From Phocaeicola_A sp963643925 (GTDB lineage Bacteria > Bacteroidota > Bacteroidia > Bacteroidales > Bacteroidaceae): a stretch of 46,598 nucleotides of DNA. The position numbers were made by a program, and so were the translations under genes. Positions 18,174 to 26,347 of this stretch are shown piece after piece. Below the pieces are notes generated by a model. The model ran no database searches. It saw only the letters and a list, made by a program, of their open reading frames with translations, and was not told the DNA's origin. The DNA lies in NCBI GenBank assembly GCA_963643925.1, contig CAVINS010000020.1, forward strand, positions 1-46,598. The letters are read 5' to 3'. Position 1 is the first letter of the stretch, and each line of letters begins with the position of its first letter.

Positions 18174-21100
18174 ATGAAACACTTCTTCTCAATCTATGCC
18201 ATGGCATGCGCCCTCTCCACCCTAGGAACGGCGCAAGCACAGACCGATGCCATCCCGATGGTGGAGATACCATCGGGCAGCTTCTACATGGGAACCTGGG
18301 GACTCGGCGAAAACTACGACGAGGCTCCCCAACACAAAGTCTACATCTCGCGCTCCTTCCGCATGGGAGTGACGGAGATCACCAACGCCCAATACGAGCA
18401 GTTCTGTCCCGAGCACAAAGCCTTGCGCGGCAAGAACGGATTCTCCAAGGAGGACGACGAGGCTGTGATATACGTGAGCTACAACGATGCCATGGCCTAC
18501 TGCCGGTGGCTCTCCCAAAAGACAGGCAAGACCTACCGTCTGCCCACCGAGGCGGAGTGGGAATACGCCTGCAAGGCAGGGCGCTACTGGAACTTCTTCA
18601 TGAACGACAAGCTCCCCGCCGAGTATCAGAAGAACCAAGAGATAGTGTCCGAGCCACGGCCCGTGTCGCTGATGGTAGGACAGACCCCTGCCAACGATTG
18701 GGGCCTGCGCGACATGTGCGGCAACGTGGAGGAATGGTGCCTCGATTGGTATGGCCCCTATGCGTCCGGCGAACAGACCGACCCCGTGGGTTGTGCCGAC
18801 GGCATTGCCCGGGTGACGCGTGGCGGCAGTCACAACACCCCGACGGAATACCTCCGCTCCGCCAACCGCATGGCGATGCTGCCCGACGACAAACACTGCA
18901 TGACCGGATTCCGCGTGGTGGAGGCAGAATACCCTGCCACACAGCCCATTGCCTGCAAGGCGGACAACTACGCTGTGAGTCAGAACACCTGGGACTGGGA
19001 GGCACACAAGAGCGACAAGGCCCTCTTCACCGCCCCGCAAGTCTACGTGCTGGAGCCCGAGGCTGGCAGCGGTGTGCCCTTCTACCCCCACAACCATCAG
19101 CCTGCCATCACCTGGTGCGACAACGGCGACCTGTTGGCCATCTGGTTCTCCACGAAGGAAGAGAAAGGCCGCGAGATGGTGGTCCTCTCGTCACGCTTGC
19201 GTGCCGGCAGCACCGAGTGGGAGAAGCCACGCCTCTTCTACCACATAGCCGACCGTAACCTGACAGGCTCCTCGCTGCTGAACGACGGCAAGGGAACCCT
19301 CTACCATATCAACGGAGTGGAGGCTGCCGGACGGTGGCGCAACCTGATGATGACGCTGCGCACCAGCACCGACAACGGACAAACCTGGAGCAAGCCGCGC
19401 ATCATTGAGCCCGAACATACCGTGCGCCATCAGGTGATAGCCGGACCCACAGTCACCCGCGAGGGATGGATCATACAAGCCTGCGACGCAGGACCCGGTG
19501 GAGCCGATGGCACCTCGCTCCACATCAGCAAGGACGGAGGCCTCACCTGGAACGACCAATGGGACGGCTCTCCTAAACCCGAGTTCAAGGAAGGTGGCAC
19601 CGGCACCACCATCGCCGGCATCCACGCTGGAGTGGTGCAGCTGAAGGACGGACGCCTGATGGCCCTCGGCCGCAACAACAGCATCCCCAATGCCGAAGGT
19701 CGCCTCTGTATGCCCATGAGCATCTCCGACGACATGGGCAAGACGTGGCACTACTCCGCCTCCGAGTTCCCGCCCATCGATGGCGGACAACGCGCCGTGC
19801 TGCTGCGCATGAACGAAGGCCCCCTGCTGTTTGTCTCCTTCACCGACCATCCCTACCGCACCGCCAAGGACAATCGGGGTATGACCTTCACCGACCCCTA
19901 TGGCAACACCTTCAAGGGTCAGGGCATGTTTGCCGCCCTTTCCTACGACGAAGGCAAGACGTGGCCCGTGAAGCGACTCTTGACCGACGGCATCTATCGC
20001 TTCCTCAACGGTGGAGCATGGACGCAGTTCTTCGAGATGGACGCCCACAGAGCCGAACCGCGCGGCTATCTGGCTGCCACACAGACACCCGACAACGTGG
20101 TGCACCTCATCAGCAGCCGCTTCCACTATACCTTCAACCTGGCTTGGCTCGAGGAGGCCACAACACCCGCCATCTCCATAGAGCCCTTCCTCGACGGCAT
20201 CCACCATTGGAACCTCGAGCATAAGGACCGCACCTATTATCGCTATTCCGCCTGCGACATCCGCCACATAGCCGACAACTTCCTGGCCTATCAGAACGAG
20301 GACGGCGGATGGCCCAAGAACATCGACTGGCTCGCTGCGCTGCCCACCGACTCTGTGAAACAAGCCCTGAAGGAACGCTATCGCATGAGCACCCTCGACA
20401 ACCGCAACTCCTTCACCCAGATAGAATATCTGGCAGATGCCTATAACCTGACGCACGACAAACGCTACCGCGAGTCTGCCGTGAAGGGACTGGAGTATCT
20501 GCTGGCGACGCAGAAGCAGAATGGTGGATGGCGCGGATGGGACGTGGACGCCATCACCTTCAACGACGAGGTGACCACCGGCAGCCTGGAGCTGTTCCAA
20601 AAGATAGTGCAGGGCGACAAGAGCTTCTCGTGGCTCTCCGCCACAATGAAGAAACGCATCAAGGATGGATACGAACGCGGCATGCGCATGATACTCGACT
20701 GTCAGGTGGTGCAGAACGGCGTGAAGACCGCCTGGGCACAGCAGCACGACAACGAGACGCTTGCCCCCGTGAAGGCCCGCACCTACGAGCTGCCGGGCAT
20801 CACCGCAAACGAGAGTTGCGACGTGTTGCGCCTGCTGATGAAAATTCAGAAACCTACGGACGAAGTGAAGCAAGCCGTGAAGGCAGGCATCGCCTGGCTC
20901 CGTAAGGTAGAGATAAGAGGTTTGCGGGTGGAGGAGGTCTCCATCCCCGAGGAGAAGATTATCAACCACGAGTATCCCTTTGACCGCGTGGAGGTGCACG
21001 ATGCCGCTGCCCGTCCCATTTGGGCGCGCTTCTATGAGGTGGCGGACAACACCCCCTTCATGTGCACCCGTGCGGGACAGAAGGTGTGGAAGCTGGCCGA

Positions 21101-21200
21101 TGTGAACGATGAGCGCCGCACCGGCTACGATTGGTATGGCTATTGGCCCGAGACCATCTTCCCCCTCTACGAGGCGTGGCTGAAGCGCATCGGGGAATGA
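18174..21200 (+). CDS. Secreted three-domain protein: FGE-like + Asp-box propeller + PL10 pectate lyase
   Basis: A signal peptide (ending TAQAQ, about residue 23) leads 1008 residues with three modules. Residues 25-255 are a formylglycine-generating-enzyme-like fold (IPSGSFYMGT, YRLPTEAEWEYA, MCGNVEEWCLDWYG, TRGGSHNTPTEYLRSANR); the catalytic cysteine pair of true FGE is replaced (Thr and Leu), so it is probably non-catalytic. Residues 285-685 form a sialidase-like propeller with Asp boxes STDNGQTW (about 398), SKDGGLTW (452), SDDMGKTW (518) and SYDEGKTW (590). Residues 685-1008 are a family 10 pectate lyase (NEDGGWPKN, WAQQHDNETLAPVKARTYELP, ERRTGYDWYGYWP). The lyase cleaves polygalacturonate by beta-elimination. 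The propeller may bind or hydrolyse another pectin sugar; that is not decided by the sequence. It follows the HTCS by 134 bp. Confidence 0.88.
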   Translation: MKHFFSIYAMACALSTLGTAQAQTDAIPMVEIPSGSFYMGTWGLGENYDEAPQHKVYISRSFRMGVTEITNAQYEQFCPEHKALRGKNGFSKEDDEAVIYVSYNDAMAYCRWLSQKTGKTYRLPTEAEWEYACKAGRYWNFFMNDKLPAEYQKNQEIVSEPRPVSLMVGQTPANDWGLRDMCGNVEEWCLDWYGPYASGEQTDPVGCADGIARVTRGGSHNTPTEYLRSANRMAMLPDDKHCMTGFRVVEAEYPATQPIACKADNYAVSQNTWDWEAHKSDKALFTAPQVYVLEPEAGSGVPFYPHNHQPAITWCDNGDLLAIWFSTKEEKGREMVVLSSRLRAGSTEWEKPRLFYHIADRNLTGSSLLNDGKGTLYHINGVEAAGRWRNLMMTLRTSTDNGQTWSKPRIIEPEHTVRHQVIAGPTVTREGWIIQACDAGPGGADGTSLHISKDGGLTWNDQWDGSPKPEFKEGGTGTTIAGIHAGVVQLKDGRLMALGRNNSIPNAEGRLCMPMSISDDMGKTWHYSASEFPPIDGGQRAVLLRMNEGPLLFVSFTDHPYRTAKDNRGMTFTDPYGNTFKGQGMFAALSYDEGKTWPVKRLLTDGIYRFLNGGAWTQFFEMDAHRAEPRGYLAATQTPDNVVHLISSRFHYTFNLAWLEEATTPAISIEPFLDGIHHWNLEHKDRTYYRYSACDIRHIADNFLAYQNEDGGWPKNIDWLAALPTDSVKQALKERYRMSTLDNRNSFTQIEYLADAYNLTHDKRYRESAVKGLEYLLATQKQNGGWRGWDVDAITFNDEVTTGSLELFQKIVQGDKSFSWLSATMKKRIKDGYERGMRMILDCQVVQNGVKTAWAQQHDNETLAPVKARTYELPGITANESCDVLRLLMKIQKPTDEVKQAVKAGIAWLRKVEIRGLRVEEVSIPEEKIINHEYPFDRVEVHDAAARPIWARFYEVADNTPFMCTRAGQKVWKLADVNDERRTGYDWYGYWPETIFPLYEAWLKRIGE

Positions 21201-21228
21201 CGCAGACTTTCGGGAAAAGACAAAAAAG

Positions 21229-21266
21229 AACGTGCGGGCTTGTGGATTGTCACAGGTCCGCACGTT
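21229..21266. terminator. Terminator between triple-domain lyase and kdgF
   Basis: AACGTGCGG and CCGCACGTT form a 9-bp perfect stem. On the minus strand it is followed by TTCTTTTTTG, so it terminates the cupin gene best; it also lies just after the plus-strand lyase stop. Confidence 0.65.
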
Positions 21267-21283
21267 TGTGTTAGGTCGCTTGC

Positions 21284-21390
21284 GCTATACCATATTATAT
21301 ATAGGAACAACTTCTGTTAGCGGCCGTTGGGCTTTGCCTCTAGCTATACCTTATTATATATAGGTATGACTTCTGTCAGCGGCTTGTTGG
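21284..21390. repeat. Two tandem copies of a 59-bp-period intergenic repeat
   Basis: Copy 1 at 21284-21330 and copy 2 at 21343-21390 share GCTATACC, then ATTATATATAGG, then ACTTCTGT and AGCGGC, with few differences. The core TATACC(n)ATTATATATAGG also appears, in variants, near 3333, 34670 and 38097. Confidence 0.75.
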
Positions 21391-21391
21391 A

Positions 21392-21739
21392 TTATTTGTG
21401 CAGGAAATCTGCCCGCATCGGGCTGAAGCAGTCGATGAGGATGCCGGCCTCCAAGCAGGTGCAGCCGTGCAACACGTCCGGCTCCATGTAGATGCCGTCG
21501 CCTGCTTCCACAATCTTGGTCTCGCCGTTCACTGTAAACTCGAACTTGCCGCTTGCCACGAAGGTGGTCTGTGTGTGATAGTGCGTGTGGGCAGAGCCTA
21601 TGGCACCTTTCTCGAATTTCACCTTCACCAGCATCACCTGTCCGTCGTAGCCCATAATCTGACGTACGACACCTTCACCTGCGGGTTCCCATGCCTTTTC
21701 TTTTTCAAAGAGGAATGTTTTACTTCTTGTCTTCTCCAT
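21392..21739 (-). CDS. kdgF: KdgF-like cupin for unsaturated uronate metabolism
   Basis: A 115-residue single-domain cupin. Cupin motif 1 (GAIGSAHTHYHTQTTFVASGKFE) and motif 2 (GDGIYMEPDVLHG) carry the metal-binding histidines, and the surrounding pattern (GQVMLVKVKFEKGA, GILIDCFSPMRADF) is that of KdgF. KdgF speeds conversion of 4,5-unsaturated galacturonate, the product of pectate lyases, to the linear keto form used by the KduI/KduD route. That role suits its place between two pectate lyase genes although it is on the opposite strand. No other kdu/kdg gene is in the window. A minus-strand -7 box lies at 21792-21799. Confidence 0.82.
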   Translation of the reverse strand: MEKTRSKTFLFEKEKAWEPAGEGVVRQIMGYDGQVMLVKVKFEKGAIGSAHTHYHTQTTFVASGKFEFTVNGETKIVEAGDGIYMEPDVLHGCTCLEAGILIDCFSPMRADFLHK

Positions 21740-21791
21740 TTTCTGATTAGTTTATTAAAGTTGGTTTATCATGTATCATAAATTACGTCGA

Positions 21792-21799
21792 CAAAGATA
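21792..21799 (-). promoter_or_regulatory. kdgF promoter -7 box
   Basis: Minus-strand TATCTTTG, an exact TAnnTTTG match, 52 bases before the kdgF start. It is divergent from the GH51 promoter at 21913-21944, so the two could share control. Confidence 0.55.
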
Positions 21800-21912
21800 G
21801 TGCAAATCGCAGGCAAACCATCAAGCTTCACGGAATATTTTGTTCCGAGGGGCATTATCTTCTGCCAATATGAGCTTTGGTGGCTGACGTCGCAAAATAT
21901 GTGTCGCCGTTT

Positions 21913-21944
21913 TTTGTGCGCCTCATAGTAAAAGTGTACATTTG
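21913..21944 (+). promoter_or_regulatory. GH51 gene promoter
   Basis: TTTG at 21913-21916, 20 bases, TACATTTG at 21937-21944. The ATG is 25 bases further on. Confidence 0.7.
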
Positions 21945-21969
21945 CCCGAACAAACCAAATTAAGACAAC

Positions 21970-24447
21970 ATGAAGCATAAATCAACCTTGTTGGCCTGGG
22001 CTTTTGCTCTCGCCTTGCCCGCTGTGGCAAATCGTCCCGACTCCGTCTACGTGAAGCCGGACGTTGACGATGGCGTGCGCGACTTCCAGATTGCCTATTC
22101 TGTGGATGGCAAACACTGGACCCACGTCTACTGCAACCTCTTCGAGAGCGACTATGGAACCTGGGGCTCCGAGAAGAAACTCTTCTACCCCGTGCTGAAC
22201 TACGATGGCGTGAGTTATTACGCCACCTTTATCCCTAACCTGACGAACAGGCAGATTGCAGTCACTCAGTCGGAGGACTTCGCCCTGTGGAAACCGCAGG
22301 ACTACCCTTACCTTACCGAACAAGAGTTCCAAAAGCGCTTGACGGAACAGAAAGCCGCTTCGGAGAAGAACGTCATCAAGATTCCCTACGTCGACCTACA
22401 GGCACTCCTTGCCAAGGAAACACAGTCGAAGCTGAACGCCCAGATGGAGCGTGAGGACTATGTGGCCACGGCAAAGCCTGTTGCTGATGGCGCCGACAAG
22501 ATCAGCGCGACCCTCACCGTAGACGGCAATGACCGCAAGGCCATATCTGACAATCTGCTCGGCATCTTCTTCGAGGACATCAGTTATGCCGCCGATGGCG
22601 GACTCTACGCTGAGTTGATAGAGAACCGCGACTTCGAGTACACCGCCGACGATCATCGGGGTTGGGACAGCACCACCTCTTGGCACGTGGAGGGCGCAGG
22701 CATGTCGTTCGACATCGCCACCGACAACCCGCTGCATGCCAACAATCCCCACTATGCTGTGCTGAAGACCGAGATTCCAGGCTCCTGCCTCGCCAACGAC
22801 GGATGGGACGGCATCGCGCTGCAGGCCAAGGCCAAATACACCTTCTCCATCTTCGCCAAGGGAAAAGGCAAACTCCTGGTGAGCCTGAAGAGCGGCGACG
22901 AGACATTGGCCTCATGCACCGTGAAAGCCACTGCCGACTGGAAACAGCAGAAGTTCACCCTCACCGCGGCACGCTCCGCAACGGACGCACGCCTCGTCAT
23001 CGAACCCCTGCAGGTAGGCGAGCTGGCTATCGACTTCGTATCCCTCTTCCCCAAGGACACTTTCCGTGGTCGTGCGAACGGACTTCGCAAGGACTTGGCC
23101 GAGACCATCGCCGACCTGAAGCCCCGCTTCGTGCGCTTCCCCGGTGGATGTGCCACACACGGACAGGGCATCGACAACATCTACCACTGGCAAGCGACTA
23201 TCGGCGACTTGTGGGAACGTCAGCCCGACATGAATATCTGGAACTACCACCAGACCCGCGGCTTGGGCTTCTATGAGTATTTCCAATTCTGCGAAGACAT
23301 CGGTGCGGAGCCTCTGCCCGTGCTCGCTGCCGGTGTGCCCTGCCAAAACTCCCACCGCCACGGTGCCGGACAGCAGGGCGGCATCCCCTTCGAGAAAGAC
23401 TTGAAAGGCAAACCTTCACTCTATACCTACAATGGCAAGCCTCTGACCATGGAGAGCTATCTGCAGGAGCTGCTCGACCTCATAGAGTGGGCCAACGGAG
23501 ACGCCAAGACCTCTGAACTCGCCGCCATGCGTGCCAAGGCAGGTCACCCGAAACCCTTCAACATGAAATACCTCGGCATCGGCAACGAGGACCTCGTCAG
23601 CGACGTCTTCACCGAACGTTACCTATACCTGTTGGAGGGAATCCGCAAGGCGCATCCCGAGATCACGGTGATAGGCACGGTAGGTCCTTTCTGGCAAGGC
23701 TCCGACTACGAGTACGGATGGAACCTTGCTCGCAAAAACAACATCGCCATCGTGGACGAACACTACTATAACTCGCCGGGATGGTACTTCAACCACCGCC
23801 ACTTCTACGACAACTACAGCCGCACAGGAACGAAAGTATACCTGGGTGAATGGGCATCGAAAGGCAACCAAGCCAGCAATGCTCTGATAGAGGCCGCCTA
23901 TCTGGTGAACCTGGAACGCAACGCCGATGTGGTGACCATGTCGTCCTACGCACCGCTGCTTGCCAACGAAAAACATCGCAAATGGAACCCCGACCTCATC
24001 TACTTCAACAATACCGAGGTGAACCCCACCGCCAACTACTATGTGCAGCGCACCTTCGGTCACTACGCCGGCAACGAGTACATCTACGCCGACCTCGCTG
24101 TGGACTATGCCAGCAAGGATGGCAAGAAACCCCTGGTGGACGACATCGCCAACCGCATCGACTATTCCGTGGTGAGGGACACGCTGTCCGGTAAACTTAC
24201 CGTGAAGGTCGTCAGCCTGTTGCCCAAGGAATCCACCGTTACCGTACGTCTGGGTAAGGAACTGATGGGCGGCATGCAGAAGGCAGCCACCCTGCAGCTG
24301 CTCGCCACTCCGCAGGCGCCCGACAGAACGAATCGTTGGACCCGGAATGAGACCTGTGAGATGACGGTAGGGGATGAGTTCACCCTCGACCTCCCTGCTT
24401 TCTCCTTTGCTACGGTGAGCATCTCGCCCGTTCCGAAGAAGAAATGA
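21970..24447 (+). CDS. Secreted GH51-type alpha-L-arabinofuranosidase
   Basis: Predicted to remove arabinofuranosyl units from pectic arabinan or arabinoxylan in the periplasm. 825 residues with a signal peptide (KHKSTLLAWAFALALPAVA). Residues 25-130 form an extra beta-rich module of unknown family (VKPDVDDGVRDFQIAYSVDG...). GH51 begins near 180 (LGIFFEDISYAADGGLYAEL), with an embedded CBM4-like sandwich at about 235-360 and the barrel from about 370. The acid/base is Glu540 in GIGNEDL and the nucleophile Glu627 in YLGEWASKGN; VDEHYYNSPGWY lies between them. The N-terminal module makes it longer than most GH51 enzymes. It has its own promoter and a terminator near 24524. Confidence 0.9.
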   Translation: MKHKSTLLAWAFALALPAVANRPDSVYVKPDVDDGVRDFQIAYSVDGKHWTHVYCNLFESDYGTWGSEKKLFYPVLNYDGVSYYATFIPNLTNRQIAVTQSEDFALWKPQDYPYLTEQEFQKRLTEQKAASEKNVIKIPYVDLQALLAKETQSKLNAQMEREDYVATAKPVADGADKISATLTVDGNDRKAISDNLLGIFFEDISYAADGGLYAELIENRDFEYTADDHRGWDSTTSWHVEGAGMSFDIATDNPLHANNPHYAVLKTEIPGSCLANDGWDGIALQAKAKYTFSIFAKGKGKLLVSLKSGDETLASCTVKATADWKQQKFTLTAARSATDARLVIEPLQVGELAIDFVSLFPKDTFRGRANGLRKDLAETIADLKPRFVRFPGGCATHGQGIDNIYHWQATIGDLWERQPDMNIWNYHQTRGLGFYEYFQFCEDIGAEPLPVLAAGVPCQNSHRHGAGQQGGIPFEKDLKGKPSLYTYNGKPLTMESYLQELLDLIEWANGDAKTSELAAMRAKAGHPKPFNMKYLGIGNEDLVSDVFTERYLYLLEGIRKAHPEITVIGTVGPFWQGSDYEYGWNLARKNNIAIVDEHYYNSPGWYFNHRHFYDNYSRTGTKVYLGEWASKGNQASNALIEAAYLVNLERNADVVTMSSYAPLLANEKHRKWNPDLIYFNNTEVNPTANYYVQRTFGHYAGNEYIYADLAVDYASKDGKKPLVDDIANRIDYSVVRDTLSGKLTVKVVSLLPKESTVTVRLGKELMGGMQKAATLQLLATPQAPDRTNRWTRNETCEMTVGDEFTLDLPAFSFATVSISPVPKKK

Positions 24448-24503
24448 GAGTTTCGCCCGGCGGGATGAAGTGAGCATCTCATCGCTTCCCAAGAAAAAAT
24501 GAT
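24413..24503 (+). repeat. Degenerate duplication of the GH51 3' end
   Basis: The last codons of the GH51 gene (24415-24447, VSISPVPKKK stop) are followed after about 20 bases by a second, diverged copy (about 24471-24503) that would read VSISSLPKKK stop. The stop in the first copy is intact, so the second is untranslated. Confidence 0.6.
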
Positions 24504-24523
24504 AACCGCCCGAACCCATAGAA

Positions 24524-24555
24524 CAGAGGCTGTCGACACCCGTCGGCGGCCTCTG
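24524..24555 (+). terminator. Hairpin after GH51 gene
   Basis: CAGAGGC pairs with GCCTCTG, with additional inner pairing (GTCGAC region). No long T run. It separates the GH51 transcript from the next promoter. Confidence 0.5.
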
Positions 24556-24640
24556 CTGCTGAGGAAGACATTCCTAATTTGGTCATGACGAGTACAATCT
24601 AACCAAACTTTCCTGTGCTTCTCTTAAAATATCCCAATCC

Positions 24641-24672
24641 GTTGCACCATCGAAGAAAATGCTCTACTTTTG
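24641..24672 (+). promoter_or_regulatory. Promoter of PL10-CE12/CE8 operon
   Basis: GTTG at 24641-24644, 20 bases, TACTTTTG at 24665-24672. The leader to the ATG at 24728 is about 50 nt. Confidence 0.65.
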
Positions 24673-24727
24673 ATGTCGATATACTAATACACAATTAACT
24701 CTATAACTTAAAACTTAAGAGAAACAC

Positions 24728-26347
24728 ATGTACAATCTAAGAAACGTAATGATGGGGTTGCTCGTTGCCCTAATACCTGCAGCAACCCTCTGTGGCGAAA
24801 ACCCGAAGAACAAACAGATGGTGCTCAACACCATGAAGTCTGCCACACACTTCATGATGGACAAAGTGAGCAATAAAGGCGGTTTCGTATGGAACTACCT
24901 GCCCGACCTCTCCCGCCAATGGGGCGAGATGGAAGCCTACCGCACCATGGTATGGATTCAATCGCCGAGCACACCGCTCGTGGGACAAGTGTTGCTGGAC
25001 GCCTATCACGCCACTGGCGACGAATACTATTATGAACAAGCCAAACAGGTGGCTACCGTGCTCATCTGGGGACAAGAACCCTGCGGCGGATGGAGCTATA
25101 TGTTCGACCTGGCAGGCGAGGGATCGCTGCGCAAGTGGTACAGCACCATCGGTAAGTGCGGATGGCGCCTCGAAGAGTTCCAACACTACTATGGCAACGC
25201 CACCTACGATGATTCCTGCACGAGCGACGTGGCCAAGTTCCTGCTCCGCATCTACGTGGAGAAGAACGACCCCACCTTCCGTCCCGCCCTCGACAAGGTC
25301 ATCAACTTCATCCTCGAGAGTCAGTATGCCATAGGCGGTTGGCCTCAGCGCTATCCGCTCCGATACGACCACGTGTTCCACGGCAAGGCCGACTATTCAT
25401 CGTTCATCACGCTGAACGACGACGTGATTCCCGACAACATCGACTTCCTGGTGCAGTGCTACCAAGCCCTGGGACTGAAGAACGTGAAGGTGCCTATCAT
25501 GCGTGCTCTCAACCTCACCATTGCTATGCAGCAAGGTGAACCCTACGCCGGATGGGCCGACCAATATACCGTGGAGGACTTGCAGCCCGCCCACGCCCGT
25601 TCCTACGAACCGCGCAGTGTGAACACGGGAACTACCGTGCAGATGATATATAAGATGTGCGACTATTACCAGTTGACAGGCGAGACGAAATTTCTGGCAG
25701 GCATCCCCGCCGCCATCAAGTTCCTCGAGTCGCAGAAGTTGCCCGATTCCGAAGTGGCACGCTTTGGCGGACGCCCCATGCGCGAAGGCGAGATTCTGGT
25801 TCCACGCTTCATCGACCCCGACACGGGCAAACCCCTATACGTGCACCGCAAAGGCAGCAACGTGAAGAACGGATATTACTATACCGACCAAGATATCTCC
25901 AACACCATCCGCCACTACAGTTCGGCAGCACAGGTGAACATTGGAGCCCTCCGCAAGCACTACGAGGAGGTGAAGGCCATGTCGCGCGAAGAGGCTACAA
26001 AGGATTCTCCGCTGTTGCGTACCGAAACTACGCCGCTGCCTACTTACTATGTGATGCCTCGTCCTTCACGCAAAGGCGGTGAGGTGCCTCAGGTAGCGGA
26101 CATCCTGAAGTCTATTGACAAAGAGGGCCGTTGGATTACTCCGCTCACCAGCTACTCTAATCCCTACAAGGAGTTGCCCGATGGCGACGTGCAGCCGAGT
26201 GGCGACACCCAATATGCCCAGACGATGGTTGGCGACGACTTCGACACGTCTCCCTATCCTCCGACGGAGCAGGTGATGGGTATATCTACGCAGGTATACG
26301 TATCCAATATGGCAAGACTAATCCAAAGTATAGCTGATGAAAAATAA
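24728..26347 (+). CDS. Secreted pectate lyase, PL10-like (Pec_lyase family)
   Basis: 539 residues with a signal peptide (residues 1-23, ending TLCG). The alpha-toroid lyase fold is suggested by repeated helical segments and the motifs QEPCGGWSYMFDLAG (about 115), YAIGGWPQRYPLR (about 200) and WADQYTVEDLQPAHARSYEP (about 280), the last matching the conserved WxQQxD...P..AR.YE block of PL10. The protein is more diverged from classical PL10 than the lyase domain of the 18174 gene, and has an extra C-terminal 130 residues. Expected reaction: beta-elimination of polygalacturonate. Its stop overlaps the start of the esterase gene by 11 bases, so translation is likely coupled. Confidence 0.8.
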   Translation: MYNLRNVMMGLLVALIPAATLCGENPKNKQMVLNTMKSATHFMMDKVSNKGGFVWNYLPDLSRQWGEMEAYRTMVWIQSPSTPLVGQVLLDAYHATGDEYYYEQAKQVATVLIWGQEPCGGWSYMFDLAGEGSLRKWYSTIGKCGWRLEEFQHYYGNATYDDSCTSDVAKFLLRIYVEKNDPTFRPALDKVINFILESQYAIGGWPQRYPLRYDHVFHGKADYSSFITLNDDVIPDNIDFLVQCYQALGLKNVKVPIMRALNLTIAMQQGEPYAGWADQYTVEDLQPAHARSYEPRSVNTGTTVQMIYKMCDYYQLTGETKFLAGIPAAIKFLESQKLPDSEVARFGGRPMREGEILVPRFIDPDTGKPLYVHRKGSNVKNGYYYTDQDISNTIRHYSSAAQVNIGALRKHYEEVKAMSREEATKDSPLLRTETTPLPTYYVMPRPSRKGGEVPQVADILKSIDKEGRWITPLTSYSNPYKELPDGDVQPSGDTQYAQTMVGDDFDTSPYPPTEQVMGISTQVYVSNMARLIQSIADEK

